A stretch of 64,000 nt of DNA from Hsuehochloa calcarea (lineage: Eukaryota; Streptophyta; Magnoliopsida; Poales; Poaceae), in the NCBI GenBank assembly GCA_036346395.1, contig CM070611.1:26422473-26486472 (forward strand), in the 5' to 3' direction. The notes under the pieces are model-generated. The model searched no databases and was not told the DNA's origin. It saw nothing but the letters and a program-made list of their open reading frames with translations. Shown piece by piece: positions 21,563-32,988 of the stretch. The position numbers and the translations under genes are program-made. Positions within the stretch are counted from its first letter, which is position 1. Each line of letters begins with the position of its first letter.

Positions 21563-23433
21563 TGAAGGATCGGTTATGGCGACTAGGAGGGTGGGTGAAT
21601 AGGCACAAATTAAATTTCCCCAGTCAAGTATTTATTCTCATGAACTCTAGTACTATGGGAAGACATTTGGGTTCAAGAACAGAAAGATCATAACAAGAAT
21701 TTCAGAAACATGGCTACTAAGAAACCTCAAGAACTCAAGATAAATTTAACCAAAATTGATGAAACTTGAACCATAGAAAGATGAGGTCTTCAGGTTCATG
21801 ATTCCAAAAGGAATCACAAAGTAATGCTGATGAAGAGACCTTTCTTGCTTCAAAATTACGCTGCCCCAAAATATGGAATTCGAGACTTGGCGTGAAGAAA
21901 CCTCAAGAACTCAAAGTCTACTTACTCAAAATTGATGAAACTTGAACCATAGCAAGATAAGGTCCTCAGGGTCATGATTCCAAAAGGAATTGCAAATTAA
22001 TACCCAATGAAAAGACCTTTCTTGCTTCAAGATCACATTGCATCAAAATCTAAAATTTGAAACTTGGCCGTCAAGAAACCTCAAGAACTCATAGTCTACT
22101 TACTCAAAATTGATGAAACATGAACCATAGAAAGATGAAGTCATAAGGGTTATGATTCCAAAAGTAATTACAAAGTAATGCCCAATGAAAAGACCTTTCT
22201 TGCTTCAAGATCACGTTGCATCAAAATCTGAAATTTGAAACTTGGCCATGAAGAAACCTCAAGAACTCAAAATCTACTCCCTCAAAATTGATGAAACTTG
22301 AAACACGGCTAGGAAATGATCTTAGGGCTATTATTCCAAAAGGAATTTCAAGGATATGCCCAAAGTCTCAACCTTTCATGCAAATAGTCCAAAGCGCACA
22401 AGAAACAACAATTTCGACTCAAGAACACGATTATGCAAACATCACTTGAGCAAAAATGAGTTATAATGGATCTTGATGGGTTGGGATATGTTCTTGATGA
22501 AATCATTAACCTCTTACGTGTAGATCCAATAGAACTATAGCAAGTAGAAGGAGGAAGAGAAGCTCAAGTTGCAACAAAAAAGCTAGAAATTGCAAGAAAT
22601 AAAATAAAATTCAGAACATGTAAGAACTTGGAACTTTTGTTGCTTTGAGAGGAAGGATTACAAAGCCACACTTCTTGGTGGGCAAACTTCAAAGGAGAAT
22701 AAGGAAAACCCTAAATCCTTCTCCAAGACTTAGTAGTAGAGGCATACCTCCACTCCTCTATTTATAGCCCTATGGGAGCAACCTCAACCCTTGGATCACC
22801 TCAAGGGCTAAGATTAACTCTCTTCACTCATTCATATCCACTTAGAGTTCAGCCAACTCTACCCCTTGCCTAGAATACCACTCTAGACTAGCTACAATTG
22901 CATCAATGCCCTTATGCTAACTTTAGTCACCTGGAGCTACCATGCTGCTCCACCTTGATGGTCTTTGCTCCTCATTGACTTGTGACGTTCCTACCTTGTG
23001 TCTTGAGCTCCGAACACCCTCAGAACGCCTCACCAACACATGGACGCTACCAAGTCACCCTAAGTCACCATGCCGACCTGTCTCGCGCCATCATCACGAA
23101 GATCCGTCTCCATGACCAAACTTGATCCCCGATGATCTCTTCGACCTCCATGATCTTTCGGATGCAAAGCTCTCCAAGCTTGCTCTCGATCCCACATCGA
23201 TGATCATTCAATCCATCAAGTCATCCTGTAGTGAATAAAGATGAAGAAATCGTTTCCTTAGCACAAGCGCCACACACTTAACCATCATTAGTGAAAACAT
23301 GCATCATAACATCCCATGCAATCCTAGGTGAAACTCAAAACTCGACTTCGCAAACCTCAACAACTATCAAACCTTCATCAGTAAATTCCAAATGCTGTCA
23401 AATATGCATCACAACATGGAGAGGGCCTCCACA
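21563..23433 (+). mobile_element. Solo LTR of a copia-type element, 'family B', in a PMD intron
   Basis: Starts TGAAGGATCGGTTATGGCGAC and continues GGGTGAATAGGCAC, matching the start of the LTRs at 38041 and 47515. It ends ...CTCCACA as they end ...TCCACA. Length 1871 bp against 1905 and 1902 bp. No internal domain is attached, so it is a solo LTR. A clear 5-bp TSD is not seen. It contains tandem-like repeats of an approximately 180-bp block (AAGAAACCTCAAGAACTCA recurring near 21720, 21896, 22073 and 22251). Confidence 0.65.
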
Positions 23434-24790
23434 TGGTTTCTCATTTTTATAAGTATTGTCTTTCCTCTTTAATTGCTTTGTGCAACTTACTGATGTGTCT
23501 CTGTCTTCTTGCAGCAGGAGCATATGGCAGAGGACACACCCGAGTACACAGTGAGGAGGCACTTCCAGGCCTACTTGCTATGACTATTCGGGTGGGTGAT
23601 GTTCCTAGGGTCCCATGGTGACACGTCGACAAGCATATGATCTGGTACGCATGTGAGTTGGCGGACTTAGGGGTGGAGGCAATCTAGCCGTATGCACAGG
23701 GCCCAGCGGTGCTATCTTGCGATGTAGCGTGCCCTATGCAACACATCCCACTGGGTTTGGGACAACTCCATCCTCTCGGATACTGCTTTGCTTCTTGGAT
23801 GTGGTCCTTCAAGCGTTTTCAAATCGGACGACCACGGCTAGACACGGAGCCTACAACACCACCATGTCTGGTATGATGATGATGTGGACCAGACCAACCA
23901 TGGAGTGCGGTGTGGTGTTGCCAATAGGTAAGTTTTGAACATTTATTCCTTTTGGTAATGTAATTTTATTTCTTGTGCTAAGTGTCCATTGTTCTATTCC
24001 ATAGGTCACCTTTACTCGATCACTACGCATGCATCCTAGCGGACTACGTTGTGATATTCGATCGATTAACGGATGACGCGTCATCCGGACACCGTACTCT
24101 GGCGGGGTGTACATGCGCGCACCCCAAGGCTGTTGCTTTGTGCATGCGAGACTCGTGTACTAGTACACATGGAGGAGCATGGTGCACGATGTCTTCGTGG
24201 AGGAGTACCACGTGCCGGGTGATGTGCTAGTTCGATCTGCGATAGTAGGTCCTAGTCCCCTAGGGCGATGGTTGCATTGAGCGTCCATGGGTAGGTTCAC
24301 GTTTTATTTATGTCGTAGCATTTGCCTTATGTACCTCTGAAATAATCGTTTTGCCTTCCACATGTACACTAGGAAGAGAGTACATTACGACTTCACAGGC
24401 TAACAAGATGCTCTCTTGGGTTAAGGGGCGGCTCCACGCCTTGGAGGGCGTCATCGGGAGAATGCTCCCTCGACCGGGACATCGCAACTACGGGTACATC
24501 GAGTGGTACTCGGTCGAGGCGAGGTTTGTTGCGTCGGGGTCATGGGCGACCCACCCGACACGAGGCCATGGCGACCAACATGTACCCAACCAGTAGGACT
24601 CGCATTCCATCGCATGAGTGCGTATGGAACAATCCATACTTTTTATTTGCTTAACAAATTTCCAGTGTCTAACTTGTTAATTTTGTGTACATTTCGATCT
24701 GCAATGGGAGATGCATGAGTTAGCAACCTTCGTGCGTCGTATGATGCTCGGGGAGTGCTTCAGCATGACGGCGCTGGATATCAGAGCGGT
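23434..24790 (+). pseudogene. Plant-mobile-domain gene relic, C-terminal exons
   Basis: After an acceptor TTCTTGCAG the reading gives EDTPEYTVRRHFQAYLL then a stop where PMD proteins have Trp, then LFGWVMF, a DKHMI-like phrase and FKRFQIGRP. After a recognisable intron (about 23927-24004) come a tract related to VHDVFVEEYHV and later exons separated by GT/AG introns. Many stops and frameshifts make it non-functional. With the pieces at 18080 and 21187 it forms one decayed plus-strand gene. Confidence 0.6.
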
Positions 24791-24799
24791 GATGGACTA

Positions 24800-26086
24800 G
24801 TTCGTAAAGAAGATGAGGCGAGGCATCCAACTTGCATCTTACCGTAGGCCAAGGAAGCTAGTGGACCCACATGCGTGGGCGGGGTCGGACATGGTGTGTC
24901 ACACCTCACTAACTTCCTAGAGATGGTGTAGATGCAAAGAATCGGCAAGGACTCATCGGCCGAATGAGAGCGAAAATGGCGGCGACGGCCGTGAGAGAGA
25001 AAGATTGTAGTGAAGCTTTGATTCTTTGCAAATCCGCCTGCATTGAGTGGGGGAATTAGATGGAGGGGTGTTGGAAACCATGATGACACACTCGGGAGAT
25101 GTTCAAACCTGCTGGAACAGTGATAACACTATAGCTAAGATCTAGTGCGCGCCATAGTCGAGGGCGAAGGTGAGCGAGCTACGAGATTCGGAATTGCATT
25201 GAGTAAAGGAAAGGAATGAATGATGGGCGAGGATCAAAATGACATGAGTGTGATGGGTGAGAAGCTCACGAGGCGGTGGAGAGTGCGGAGGCACGCTCAC
25301 CGTGTCGGAGATGATGCTAATGTTCAGTGAAACTAAGGACCGATCAAGCTCGAGTTTGCGTAAAATGGAGCAGTGGTGGTGAGTAGAAAGGTGCGCTCCA
25401 TTTCTTAAGTAGCTAGGGCATTCATGCGAGAAAATCGCGAGACATCGGTGGTTGTGTGAGATTCTCGGCTGCCGGGCTTCTCCGTCGCGTGGGAAGATAT
25501 ACGTCGGTGGGGTGGATAGCAAGAGGCGAGGCTAGCGGAGGTGAGAGCGGTTGAGAGTTGAATCTGTGGCTGGTGCAAACCACAGCGGCGACGGAGTAGG
25601 TGATCTGTTGGTCTTATTTGGCGCTGGGCGAAGGTGGAAGACAACCTCTGTCAAGCGACCCAGTGTGTTAATGAGAGGGTGGCAGGAGTCTTTGGCCTTG
25701 GTGGAGCCTATTGCGAGAGGATTGGGCTAGGTAGATTCGGCCCAACAATGCGTAGGAAATTCAGAACAACTTTTGAATTTTTTCAAAACTAGCTGAATGT
25801 TTTCTGAATTTTTGTACTTAGCAAGCGGTCCTAAAATTTATGAAAATTTTTGTGGGGCTTCAATACCGTATGGTCTCTTGAATAAAATTTTAGTGTTTTA
25901 TCTTTTATGTGAATTTCTAGAAAATTCTTCCAAGTTTACATTTTAATATAAATGCATAGTTGCTTTTGATGAAAATTTTCAAAACATGCTCAAATATTTT
26001 TTTTCCACAAATAAACATTCTTAAATTTTATTTGCTCATTTATTTATATTACATTTACCAAAAATGTGATTTTTGCAGATGTTACA
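24800..26086 (-). mobile_element. Ty3/gypsy LTR, minus strand (partial)
   Basis: Read on the minus strand from 26086 it begins TGTAACATCTGC, has the long AT-rich start typical of Tekay/Del LTRs, then a GC-rich, promoter-like section. It lies downstream, in minus orientation, of the gypsy pol at 27560-30512 and is probably the same element's 3' LTR, cut off by the copia LTR at 26095. Its distal boundary near 24800 is uncertain. Confidence 0.6.
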
Positions 26087-26094
26087 TATCTACC

Positions 26095-27555
26095 TGTTAG
26101 TGATATGCCCTAGGGGCAATCATAGAGATGATTGTACTACGTCTATTTTTATGAGTTATAGAATAAATATTATTATATTCCTTGAATGAATTATCATTTA
26201 TGAAGATTAACAAGTATGTGAATTGTTGGTGAAGCTCTTTAACATATATGATGTAATTCTAAATGTATCCCTCAGAACACAAGTGACTTATCGACCATCA
26301 CATGTATTGACTGATGACCATGTTTCATCGGTCATGGATATGGGGATATTGAATCAATAATGCGAACACATATAAGAGAACATGGTGTTGAATTGACCCA
26401 CCTTGAGATATTATTGAGATTGTTATGATTTTATGTGTCATCAGTTGGTCTCACGCAATGATGATGTATAATCATTAGACCTGAGATCAGCATGGTTTTC
26501 TACATGTGTAATAGTACATTTAGGGGTTGCCAAATACTACTCCATAACTAGATAGTTATAAAGGTTGTTTTTGGGTGTGCTATGAAACATGCGTAGGAAT
26601 GTGACTAGTCGAATATAAGATTTGCCTCTCCTAACATAACAGGAGAGATATCTCTGGGCCCCTCGATGTTGTCAGATAAAGAAAGTGCATGGTCTTGCCA
26701 CTAGTGGTCGAAGAGTCGACCACTGTAGTTATCAGCCACTTGATCGAAAGTATTGAATGGTCCATGGATGACAAATTATCTCACTTTGAGTTCAACCGGA
26801 TATCGTGGCGAAGGCGAGAATACACAAGCAAGTCATTCATTTCGACCCGGATCTGGATGGTCGTATGGAAATCTGGTGGTCGTAGGTGGTCGAACACAAT
26901 CACTAGCGGTCGTAAACTATCCATAAGGAGTTCTGAACTTGTCGTGACTAAATACAGTGGTCGTTATAGAATCTGGTGAGTCGTAAGTGATAAGGACATG
27001 GTCGTATATCATATTGCATTAAGGTTTATCCGATACAATTTATGTCTATTTGGGAATTATTATGTCTGCTAGGAGCGCTTCACCGATTACGCATAAACCT
27101 CTGGTCACACATAGCAGGTTGGAACAAGCGAGTTCGGATAGGATCCGTCATGAGCTCTTTATAAGGGGATGCGTGAGGTTCTTGGGATAGAGGGCGTGAG
27201 TTGCTCAGCAAAACCCTAGCCACCATCTTCTCGAAGACCATACTATGCGAGTTGGTGCTAGCACACTAAATCGGTGTTCCATCCCGGCGTGTGGATACAG
27301 TAAAGCGCGATTGCAATTCTTTGTTGTGCTAAATGAGTACGATCCACAATCTTTACAAGGAGCGTGATTGGTTCTTTGGAAGAGAGGATCGGTATTGAGG
27401 ACACCTGCCGCGATCGACTCGACCACTACATCGACACACTCGGCGTTGGATCATTTGCTCCAACTCTTCTTTCACTACAACTGCATCTAGTGGTAACAAT
27501 CTATGATCTCTTACTTGCATAGCTTCCTAGTTTCGTGGTAGAATTTTGATTTACC
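26095..27555 (+). mobile_element. Copia-type solo LTR, 'family C'
   Basis: Begins TGTTAGTGATATGCCC and aligns by eye over its length with the LTR at 30513 (TGTTGGAAATATACCC): shared GGCAATCATAGAGATGAT, CTAACATAACAGGAGAGAT and AAAGAAAGTGCATGG phrases. The two are clearly diverged, so they are separate insertions rather than a pair. It lies only 8 bp from the gypsy LTR start. The 3' end is placed near 27555 by the ACCAACTA terminus and is approximate. Confidence 0.65.
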
Positions 27556-27559
27556 AACT

Positions 27560-30512
27560 AGTGTAGCCTACTTGTATCCCTTCACTACCCCTTACGAAGA
27601 ATCTTGACCCGAGATTTAGTGGGCTCGGTAAAGAAATAGAAATTCGGCTCTAAGATGGTTTTCGTTCCCACGTGGCCGACTTTGGTGAGGTTGCTCCACG
27701 ATTTTCAACATCTTGATGGTATTACTATGAGTATGTCGCATGGCCGTCTAAGATTCGGATCAGTGCTCCGATAAGAAAGATTTGGTTGAACATCGATGTT
27801 CTCCAAGCGGCGAGTTCACTCGAGTTGGAGGCACTTCTTGAGTCGCGACACATGGAAGACATCGTGCATATCGAAAGTTGAGGCGGCAACTCCAAATGGT
27901 ATGCCACTTCACTTTTCTTCTCAACAATTGATGCGGTTTGATGTGTCGAGGTGCTAGTTTTCCGTGAACTTGGAAGCGGCGGATGCCTCATAGTGGTGAG
28001 ATTTTGAGATAAACATAATCATTCACCTTCCTACTCATCTCGCAATGGCAATGGTTGGCATAGATCTTTTAGCGTGGTGTGTTTCCTTCAAGTGTCCTTT
28101 TATCGCGTCAGCGTGCTCTTGCGCTTCTGGATGATGGCTAGTGCAAACAATTCTCTCGCCAACCTCGGACTAGTATAGAGGTGTTCTACACTTTCTCCCA
28201 TTGAGTGCTTGATTGGAGATATTTGAAGGCTTATTGGAAGTTGTTGTTGTAGGAAAACACAGCAAGCGCCAAGTATTTCTCCCAATTCGTGCTGTAGGAC
28301 ATATCTTCCAGGATCCGGTTTGTCCTCTCCATTTGGCCTTCTATTTGTAGGTGGAAAGCCGTGCTAAAAAATAGCTCGGTACCTAATAGCTCGTGCAAGC
28401 TATCCCAAAACTATGAGGTGAGCGAGGGCCTCGATCGGATGTGATCGTCTTTGGCACACCATGCAAGCGAGCGATGTTATTTATGTAGAGCTCGCTAGTT
28501 TGGCACCCGATACAGTATTGACCGAAATAAAATGTGTTACCTTGGTCAAGCGGTCAACGATAACACATATCGAGTCGTGTATGCATTACGGGCTTTTGGT
28601 ATCTTGGTAATGAAATCCATATCGACATCATATCACTTCCACTCGGGAACCTTTAGAGGTTGAAGCAACCCGTTGGTCACCGGTGTTCCACCTTAACACA
28701 TTGTCATCGTCGTACAAGGCAACATGTGCCGCTATGTCGATTTCATATCGGGCCACCAAAATTGCTTCCGGAGGTCCCGATACATCAATGTACTCCGGGG
28801 TGAATGGAGAGTGGTGAATCTTGGGCTTCTCGAGGATTAGCTCCTTGATATCATGATTATCCGGACATGCATCTGCTGTCCACACATAACCATTTCACTC
28901 GCATCTTGGTGAATTCGATTTTCGTTGTCTTGCAATTCGCACTTGATTTGGCGATTGCTTGATCTTTGAGTTGTGCGGCCTTGATATGGTATTTGAGGGT
29001 AGGTTGTAGCAATAGGGAAGCGACATAACCCTCCTCAGCTACTTCTAAGTTGATCTTTGGCAACTCCTCAGGCAACGCCAGTTGATTCGCTTCAATCGAC
29101 ATGTTTATGCAGTGAAGCTTTTGGCTAAGAGCATCGGCTACAACATTGGCTTTATCAGGGTGGTAATGAATGCCAAGATCATAGTCTTTGATCAACTCGA
29201 GCCATCTTCTTTGCCTTAGGTTCAGATCTGGTTGCGTGAAGAAATACTTTAGGCTCTTGTGATCGGTGTAAATTTTGCATCGATTGCCGATGAGGTAATG
29301 CCTTCAGATCTTAAGAGCATGAACCATGGTCGCCGATTCCAGGCCGTGAGTAGTATAATTAGCTTCATGAGGCCACAACTGACATGAGGCATAGGCCACC
29401 ACTTTGCCTTCTTGCATCAGCAGACAACTGAGGCCATGGCAAGATGCATCGCAATACACAACAAAGCATTTGTGTATATCGGGTAGAGTAAGGACTGGGG
29501 CTGTTGTGAGCCTTTTCGTCAATTCTTGAAAGCTCTCAGCACAAGCCGTTGACCATTCAATTTTCTTCTCCTTTTAAGAAGTTGTGTTATCGGTCTTAGG
29601 ATCTTGGAGAAGTTCTCGATGAACTGGCGATAATATCCGGCTAGACTGAGAAAACTTTGAACTTCAGGAATGGTGCGGGTCTGTTCCCAAGGTAGCACAT
29701 CACATACTTTGCTTGGATCCATGGCCATGCCTCCCTTCGATAGAACATGTCCTAGGAAGTCAACTTCCTTGAGCCAAAATTCATACCTCTTTGAATTTTG
29801 CGTCAGTTGGTGCTTTCATACGACTTGTCGAGCACCATACATAAGTGTTATACATTCCTCTGTATTCTTGGAATAGATAAGAATGTCATCGATGAAGACC
29901 ACCACGAACTGATCCAAATACTCCATAAAAATCTTATTAATAAGATTCAGGAAAATTGTGGGAGCATTGGTGAGTTCGAACGACATTACGGTGTACTCGT
30001 ACAAGCCATAACGGGTGGTGAATGTAGACTTTGGAATGCCTTTTGGCTTGATCTTGAGTTGGAAATACCAGAGCCTTAATCAATCTTGGGGAAGACACAA
30101 GCACCATTCATTTGATCAAACAAATTATCAATCATCGGGAGAGGATATTGGTTCTTGATGGTGACTTCATTTAAAGAACAGTAGTCGACACACATCCTCA
30201 AACTATCGTTCTTCTTCTTCTAGAATAGCACATGGCTTCTCCATGGAGACGAGCTAGGACAATTGAATCCCTTGTCCAATTGCTCTTTGCGTTGTTGCTT
30301 CAATTCGACCAACTCATCAAATGCCATTCGATAAGGTCACTTGGATATAGGTGCTATCCTGAGTAGCAAATCCATGACAAATTTCATGTCACGGTCATCT
30401 GGCAGCATCCCCTACAATTCATCCAAAAACACACCAGGATACTCACATACCAAGGCACTTGACTAAGCTCTAGAAATGAGATGGAGTTGAGCGTAGGGTG
30501 CTGCGGTGGTGG
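27560..30512 (-). mobile_element. Ty3/gypsy pol, minus strand, decayed
   Basis: From high to low coordinates: RT start (MCVDYCSLNEVTIKN region, about 30200), RT active-site block VVVFIDDILIYSK (about 29890), thumb (SFLSLAGYYRQFI), RNase H (VVYCDASCHGLSC; GLESATMVHALKI), connector (DLGIHYHPDKANVVADALS), a worn integrase (VNTVSGAKL and NRRPNGEDKP-like phrases) and a C-terminal stretch (VAYHLELP). Stops and frameshifts are frequent. Gag and protease are absent because the copia element at 30513 interrupts the 5' side. Confidence 0.85.
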
Positions 30513-32988
30513 TGTTGGAAATATACCCTAGAGGCAATCATAGAGATGATGATATTTCATTATGTTCATGATTTTGATAAGATGTTATCGTGTTCCTTGA
30601 ATGAATCATTTGTTATTGATCAATAAGTATGTAACTTGTTGGTGGAACTCTTTAACTTATATGAAGTCATTCTAAATGTATCCTTGGTCGGAGGTCACTA
30701 GTCGGAACACCAGTGACTCTATGACTAGCACATGTATTGATTGATGACTGGTTTCACCGGTCATGGATATGGGGATATCGAATCAATAATGTGAGCACAT
30801 GTTAGAGAACATGGGGTTGGATAGACCCATCATTGAGACACTATTGAGATTGTTATGAATCTTTGTGTCATTAGTTGGTCTCAAGTAATGATGATGTGTA
30901 ATCCTTAGACACGAGATTAATATGGTTCCCTACATGTGTAATAGCACTCTTAGGGGTTGCCAAACGCTACTAAATGGCAGGTAGTTATAAAGGTAGCTTT
31001 GGGTATGATATGAAACATCAGGAGAGATATGGTAGTCGAGATGGGATTTGCCCCTCCTAACATAACAGGAGAGATGTCTCTGGCCCCTCGTGGTGATCAG
31101 ATAAAGAAAGTGCATGGCCATGCCACTAGTGGTCGAAGTGTCGACCACATGAAGTTATCTGACACTCGATCGAGAAATTATTAAACAATCCATTGATGAA
31201 ACTACATCTCACCTGGAGTTCAACCAGACATCATGTGGTGAAGGTAGAATGCATGACTAGGTCGCTTAGTTCGATCAGTTACGAACTAGTCATATGGAGA
31301 TACAATCTGGTCATAGATTGATCGAACATAATCACAGAATGGTAAGAACACAGTCGTAAGGAGTTACTGGCGGTCGGATTCAAATATGATATGGTCTTAT
31401 GGAGATACGAACTGATCGCAAGTGATGAGGACCGGGTCATATATCATATTACATCAAGGTTTGTCCGCTATTCTATGTGTATTTGGGAATCATTATGTGC
31501 TGCTAGGTACTGCTAACAACTGGCGGTTGAAAAGGAGTTTCCGAGTCATAACCGATTGCACATGAACCTGTAAGGTCGCACACTTAAAGGGCTAGGATCT
31601 GTTTTGGATGGTGATCCAAATTCGTATAGGCGACGAGTTCCTAATGGTTTCTTGGTTTCTTGGACCGCTGTGCTGGGTAATCATATCGCGCTTTTTGTAG
31701 TGTGTGTTCTTGTTGCCCGATAGAATGCGATTCTATGCGTAACTTATTTTTGTAGGTTTTTGTGGATAGTATGATCCATGATGTAGGAGATGCATGCATG
31801 TGTGTAATGTTCATAACCTGCATGTCATGTTTATTGTAGCCCAAGGCTGTCTATATTTGTATAACGGCCTGCGTGTCGACTTGTGGTGCTTATTTACTCC
31901 TTGTAATTTTATCTCTAGTGATGTTAGGTGTAACGGCCTGCAGTACTTGGAGGTTTTGGCAACTTGAAGGCATAGCGAACATGATACTTGGCGATGGAGA
32001 TCACCATAAGAAAGGGTCATACTATATCACAATGCAATTTGATTGTCTATGAATGCCCTTATATTCCTATTCATTTATTTCTATGCATATTATTTAGTTG
32101 CTTGAAATGCTTTTAACATGGTAGAAGTAAATTTCTCTCATGTAATATTAAGTTAAATTGATGCCCTCCTAATTAGCTGCACCATCCATAGTCTTGTATT
32201 TTAATGGTAGGTCTTGCTAAAGCAGAGTGCTATTAATATTCCTTGACTAGATGGGTTTGTGTCGGACACTTACACGCAAGCATTGGTTTAACGTGACAAG
32301 GTCATCATAACGGCTATGGACTTTGGGGCATAGGGTTGGGTGCTGGAGTATAGAGATGCTGCCCAACAACAAGAGTCATATAGAGATATGATTAGCAAAG
32401 GGTTGCTTACCAAATTCACTAATCTTCTAGCAGTGATGCCAAAGCTCACTAGTAGATTAACTGATTGCGGGTCTTGAATCACTTAATGTCATAAGAGGGA
32501 TATGGTATTTAGTGGGAGTATCTTCATTAAATTATTTAATAGAAGTTACTTTTCTTGAACATATGTCTTAGTTTTGCATATTTCATGCTGTAGATCGTGG
32601 CACCAACTGCTGTACCTACATCCAGTTTTGCTTTACGTTCAATTCTTGATAAGGAAAAACTGAATGGAACAAATTTTGCGGATTGGTCCCGCAACCTGAA
32701 AATTGTTCTTAGGCAAGATAAAAAGGAACAAGTTTTAGAGGCGATTCTGATGTGCTCTTGAGAATCTTCTTCTTGCTCTTAAATGACCTATAAAAGGCAT
32801 ATGATGAGTCCCTTGATGTTAGCTGTCTCATGCTTGCTGTAATAAACTCAGACCTTCAGAAGCAATTTGAGAACATTGAGGCCTACGATATGATCGTGGC
32901 GCTCAAAGGTATGTTTGAGACACAAACAAGAACTGAGAGATATGAGATCTGAAAGAAACTGTTTGGGTGTAAGCTAGCTGAGGGTAGT
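30513..32988 (+). mobile_element. Copia element: 5' LTR, leader and start of gag (family C)
   Basis: Starts TGTTGGAAATATACCC. The LTR is followed by a long leader. A gag frame from about 32625 reads ILDKEKLNGTNFADWSRNL and, after a stop and frameshift, MFETQTRTERYE and LFGCKLAEG, which is a copia gag N-terminus. The element stops at 32988, where a gypsy LTR starts. I could not place the LTR/leader boundary or a primer-binding site. Confidence 0.75.
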
